Positions 61,167 to 64,000 of a DNA stretch of 64,000 nt are shown here, piece by piece. This stretch comes from Klebsiella indica (lineage in GTDB: Bacteria > Pseudomonadota > Gammaproteobacteria > Enterobacterales > Enterobacteriaceae): positions 1 through 64,000 of the forward strand of contig NZ_VCHQ01000027.1 of the NCBI RefSeq assembly GCF_005860775.1. Reading direction: 5' to 3'. Numbering within the stretch: position 1 is the first letter of the stretch; each line of letters begins with the position of its first letter. Both the position numbers and the translations under genes were made by a program. Under the pieces are notes generated by a model, which was given only the letters and a program-made list of their open reading frames with translations, searched no databases and was not told the origin of the DNA.

Positions 61167-61522
61167 TTTCTACTCCAGAAAACCCAAAGGGCGGCGATTT
61201 TGTTTTTAGCGCAATCCAGCGTATGACGCGGGGTTGCTGTCGATGGAGAGAATATTAGCGAGGCTGAGAGGGAATTGTTAGCAAGGAAAACTGTAGATCT
61301 TTTTCAAAGATTCTGAGTAACAATTGAAAAAGATAATGAATGACTGAACCGATATAGCAGGTTGTATAGCGGTGGTCGTGAGAAGGTTAACTGAGATGTG
61401 GTTCTGATATGCCTGAGACTAACAGAAGAGCTGGCCTGCGCAATCCGCGATTGCCTGCAGGCCCAGACAAGGCAGACAGGTCGGTCATACCCGGAAGGTG
61501 CACCTGCCCACGCAATTCGGCC
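61167..61522. other. Spacer between yqjK and yqjF
   Basis: Must hold the yqjF promoter on the minus strand. I see a loose palindromic stretch (about 61433-61466, CAGGCAATCGCGGATTG on the minus strand) but no defensible gene. Confidence 0.4.
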
Positions 61523-61822
61523 TCAGTGAGATGAGCGCTGAGGCAGCAGCCGTCGGGCCATGCGCCAGGTGCTCCAGAGACCCACGCCGCGTTTCGCCCA
61601 GCGCAGCAAAAAACGTGGATGACGCACTGACCATACGGCGAAGAGGCCGCTGCCGACCATTGCCCATGAACGCAGGTTAAGCAAAGTATGCCAGCCGCGG
61701 TCTATCGGCGCGGTCGCTTCCAGCCAGCGCCGGCGGCTGGCGTTGAGATCCAGCCGCTGCTGTTGGATTTCGCGCAGCAGGCGCGCTTTTTGCCTTTCAC
61801 GTTCCTGTTGGCCGCGGCTCAT
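61523..61822 (-). CDS. yqjK: Conserved protein YqjK
   Basis: 99 residues, E. coli length. Charged N-terminal helix (RERQKARLLREIQQQRLDL), a single hydrophobic segment (SWAMVGSGLFAVWSV near 52-66) and a basic end. Start overlaps the yqjE stop by 4 bases (ATGA). Function unknown; part of the yqjC-D-E-K unit. Confidence 0.92.
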   Translation of the reverse strand: MSRGQQERERQKARLLREIQQQRLDLNASRRRWLEATAPIDRGWHTLLNLRSWAMVGSGLFAVWSVRHPRFLLRWAKRGVGLWSTWRMARRLLPQRSSH

Positions 61823-62217
61823 GACTTATCGTCCTCCAGCAACGCCCGGTCGTTAGCCAGTTCCTGACGCGTAAGACGCAGAAATGTTGAACGTCGGGCC
61901 TTACGTAACGTCCAGATGCCGCCGATAATCGCCGCCAGCAACAGCGTCACGGTGGTGGCGATCATCACGTTCAGCCGATACTGGGCATCGACAGCCCAGA
62001 TAATAAGGACTAACAGGCTCATCAGGCCGAACGCGGCAAACAGCAGGGTCAGCCCGAGCATCAGAAACAGCTGAAAGAGATTGGCTTTTTCCTCTTCCAG
62101 CTCCACGACCACCAGGCGAAGGCGCGTTTCCACCATTTCAACCAACAGCGTAACGATCCGTTGCCCGATGCCGAAAATGCTTTGCCCCGGCCCTTGCGTG
62201 TGTTGAGAATTCGCCAT
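61819..62217 (-). CDS. yqjE: Inner-membrane protein YqjE (phage holin III-like)
   Basis: 132 residues from ATG 62217 (M-A-N-S-Q-H-T). Two membrane helices (about 48-70 and 76-98) in the DUF1469/Actinobacterial holin-X fold, with a charged C-terminal tail. Starts two bases after the yqjD stop. Function unknown. Confidence 0.93.
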   Translation of the reverse strand: MANSQHTQGPGQSIFGIGQRIVTLLVEMVETRLRLVVVELEEEKANLFQLFLMLGLTLLFAAFGLMSLLVLIIWAVDAQYRLNVMIATTVTLLLAAIIGGIWTLRKARRSTFLRLTRQELANDRALLEDDKS

Positions 62218-62219
62218 AA

Positions 62220-62525
62220 TTAGCGGCGCGTCAACAGAACACCCAGCACCAGCCCGACGGCTGCGCCAATTCCCACGCCGGTCCACGGGTTTTCACGAAC
62301 GTATTCATCCGCGCGGGCGGCGGTTTCGCGCGTTTGTTTTACGATGGCGTCGCCGGTTTCGCCCATGCGAACGCGGCTTTCTTTCAGCACGCTTTCGGCT
62401 TTACTGCGCAATTTACCAATCTCTTCCTTCGACTTATCCGCGGAGGAGTTCAGCACTTCTTCCAGGGTATCCGCCAGCGTCTTCAGTTCCGCACGCAGGT
62501 CTTCTGCAACGTTATCTTTAGCCAT
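62220..62525 (-). CDS. yqjD: Tail-anchored ribosome-associated protein YqjD
   Basis: 101 residues of the DUF883/ElaB family: amphipathic, charged helices (about 5-75) then NPWTGVGIGAAVGLVLGVLL as a single C-terminal membrane helix and two Arg. In E. coli it binds stationary-phase ribosomes and anchors them to the inner membrane. RpoS control is known there. GGAGATAAAC precedes the ATG. Confidence 0.95.
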   Translation of the reverse strand: MAKDNVAEDLRAELKTLADTLEEVLNSSADKSKEEIGKLRSKAESVLKESRVRMGETGDAIVKQTRETAARADEYVRENPWTGVGIGAAVGLVLGVLLTRR

Positions 62526-62569
62526 GTTTATCTCCTGTTAAAGTGGTCCATATGGGGTTGCGCGATAGA

Positions 62570-62938
62570 TTAATACTCACGAGATTGCAGCGTTTTCAAT
62601 TCACGCTGAGCTTCATCAAGTTTACGTTGGCGCTTGTTGATTTTGTCAGCATCGCCTTTCTGTTTGGCTTCGCGCAGATCGTTCTGCCGTTCGGCTATCT
62701 CCGCTTGTTGTTTGGCAATTTTGCGTTGATGTTCAGCTTTGAGCTTGCTGTCGCTACAGTTTGCCCTGACTTCGCTAAGCGCCCGTTTCAGGCCATCAAT
62801 ACGGTTCTGATTATGATGTTTTTCTGCGTAGCTAATCTCCCGCTGGATATCCTGCTCTTTTTCCTGACAAGGGGAGATGGCAAAGGCGCTGGCACTCAGT
62901 GACGTCAGAACCAGAATCAACGCGACGCGGTGTTTCAT
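62570..62938 (-). CDS. yqjC: Periplasmic DUF1090 protein YqjC
   Basis: 122 residues from M-K-H-R-V-A-L. Signal peptide of 20 residues ending SASAFA, then a highly charged helical protein with two cysteines (C23 in SPCQEK and C60 near RANCSD) and an EAKQKGDADKINKRQRKL coiled-coil. DUF1090 family, function unknown. The open frame extends far upstream, but only this ATG (AAGGTAATATCC ahead) gives the signal peptide. Confidence 0.93.
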   Translation of the reverse strand: MKHRVALILVLTSLSASAFAISPCQEKEQDIQREISYAEKHHNQNRIDGLKRALSEVRANCSDSKLKAEHQRKIAKQQAEIAERQNDLREAKQKGDADKINKRQRKLDEAQRELKTLQSREY

Positions 62939-63086
62939 GGATATTACCTTCCATTGTGTGAGGGCATACCTGAGGATATACCCGATCCAGTTGATAAATG
63001 AGAGCCCGATGACTCCCGTAACGTAAGCATAGTAAGTAAACCGGGAAATCACCAAACAGGGTGAAAATATTCGGAATTTTCGTTGA

Positions 63087-63470
63087 TTACCCGAACCTGT
63101 GCGGGGTGTCGCGCAGACGGGCAATCCACGCGATCGGTGAGTTATCGTCTTCCTGTAAAGCGATAACATAGCCGTGCGGCAGGGCGCGGCCCAGCACTTC
63201 TTTTGCCGCCGCGCCCTGAGCGCTGGAATCAAATTTGATGATCAGACCATCTTTCTGCGGGGTAATGCTTTTAAAGCGGATGCCGTTGGCGTCGAGATGG
63301 TGCCAGACGGAAAAGCCGTCCGGCATGCTGACACCGTGATTGATGGGGCGGATAGCCAGAGTGGATTCCTGCTGTTGCATGGCGATCCAGAGCCAGAATA
63401 AACCGCACAGGAGTAGCGAGCCGCCCAGCACCCAGCCTGTCTGACGCAGAGAGGATCGTGTTATCGCCAT
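63087..63470 (-). CDS. mzrA: EnvZ/OmpR regulator MzrA (YqjB)
   Basis: 127 residues as in E. coli. One N-terminal membrane helix (about 11-31) and a periplasmic domain that interacts with EnvZ, linking CpxRA to EnvZ/OmpR. ATG 63470 is used (M-A-I-T-R-S), 2 bases after the yqjA stop; the frame open from 63503 overlaps yqjA. Confidence 0.94.
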   Translation of the reverse strand: MAITRSSLRQTGWVLGGSLLLCGLFWLWIAMQQQESTLAIRPINHGVSMPDGFSVWHHLDANGIRFKSITPQKDGLIIKFDSSAQGAAAKEVLGRALPHGYVIALQEDDNSPIAWIARLRDTPHRFG

Positions 63471-63472
63471 TG

Positions 63473-64000
63473 TTAGCTCCGGCTTCTGTATTTTTTCTTC
63501 CACAGGACAATCAGCGAGCCTATCAGGCCAAATACCAGCAGCGCGACAGGCAGCAGCATCAGGCAGGACATCAGCTGATCTTCATATTTCAGGAATACGG
63601 GCGTTTTTCCCAGCAGGTAGCCCAGAGAGCTAAGAATCAGCACCCACAACAGCGCGCTCATCCAGTTAAAAAACTGGAAACGGGCGCTGCTCAGACCAGA
63701 AAGCCCGGCGATGGTCGGCAGCAGCGTACGGACGAAAGCAATAAAGCGACCAATCAGCAGCGCGGAAAGCCCGTGTTTATGAAACAGATGGTGGGCGCGC
63801 TGGTGGTAATGTGACGGAAGATGAGAAAGCCAGTTTTGTACGATGCGCGTATTGCCGAGCCAACGGCCCTGAATATAACTTAGCCAGCAGCCGAGACTGG
63901 CCGCCGCGGTGAGTAATAATAACGTTTCAGGAAAACCCATCGCGCCTTTCGCGATCAGGACGCCAACCAGCACTAACAGGCTGTCACCGGGCAAAAAAGC
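63473..64000 (-). CDS. yqjA: DedA-family membrane protein YqjA (5' end outside the window)
   Basis: About 175 C-terminal codons of a protein of about 220 residues; the start lies beyond 64000. DedA signature: [23 protein letters not shown], with several membrane helices and the basic tail KKKYRSRS. In E. coli YqjA is an osmosensitive, proton-dependent transporter needed for alkaline growth and overlapping with YghB. Cotranscribed with mzrA. Confidence 0.95.
   Translation of the reverse strand, partial: AFLPGDSLLVLVGVLIAKGAMGFPETLLLLTAAASLGCWLSYIQGRWLGNTRIVQNWLSHLPSHYHQRAHHLFHKHGLSALLIGRFIAFVRTLLPTIAGLSGLSSARFQFFNWMSALLWVLILSSLGYLLGKTPVFLKYEDQLMSCLMLLPVALLVFGLIGSLIVLWKKKYRSRS

Overview
The window is a chromosomal segment of a gamma-proteobacterium of the Escherichia-Salmonella-Citrobacter group. 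The backbone gene order (argG, metY-rimP-nusA-infB-rbfA-truB-rpsO-pnp-nlpI-deaD-mtr, the yhb/yra genes, aga, gar, rnpB, the yha and yqj genes) is that of the E. coli K-12 71-minute region. The proteins are very close to E. coli and Salmonella homologues but not identical to those I remember for K-12 or Typhimurium. REP and ERIC repeats fit the group. Salmonella or Citrobacter is my best guess; I cannot fix the species.

Layout. 1-1262: a dispersed hairpin repeat and a TIM-barrel sugar isomerase/epimerase gene on the accessory side of argG. 1675-15608: arginine synthesis, initiator tRNA, and the large translation and RNA-metabolism operon, ending in cold-shock helicase deaD behind its tiny leader gene yrbN. 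15753-29371: mtr, yhbW, the anaerobic ubiquinone genes ubiT/ubiU/ubiV, small yhb genes, yraR, yraQ, dolP, diaA, yraN, lpoA and rsmI. 29584-38033: a complete N-acetylgalactosamine (aga/kba) regulon with its own PTS, deacetylase, isomerase, aldolase and AgaR repressor; AgaR-type sites lie in both long spacers. 38282-43702: galactarate genes garD and garP-L-R-K, in which the transporter garP is wrecked by two deletions. 43735-44113: RNase P RNA.

44114-57300 is the accessory part. In E. coli the stretch from rnpB to yhaL holds the tdc (threonine/serine degradation) and yhaM-O genes. Here it holds, in order: a frameshifted integrase remnant directly behind rnpB; a seven-gene sugar or sugar-acid operon (pentulose kinase, FucI-type isomerase, MFS transporter, enolase-superfamily dehydratase, SDR dehydrogenase, DapA-family aldolase, GlcG/HbpS-like protein) with a convergent LacI-type regulator; a decayed IS110-type transposase; an intact IS4-family element with a perfect 10-bp target duplication; and a small secreted cysteine-containing protein. 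Nearly identical CTAATTCG(A/G)(A/G)TTAG palindromes precede the kinase gene and the lacI-type gene, so the operator and the autoregulatory loop can be read from the sequence. This operon is the best candidate for an undescribed system: it combines a phosphorylating route (isomerase plus kinase) and a non-phosphorylating route (dehydrogenase, dehydratase, aldolase) in one transcription unit.

57301-64000 returns to backbone: yhaL, yhaK, yhaJ, yhaH, yqjG, yqjF, and the yqjA-mzrA-yqjC-D-E-K group, with yqjA cut by the window end. A second noteworthy item is a repeat present three times (near 24, 25951 and 38133) in which a central hairpin changes sequence between copies but keeps its base pairing.
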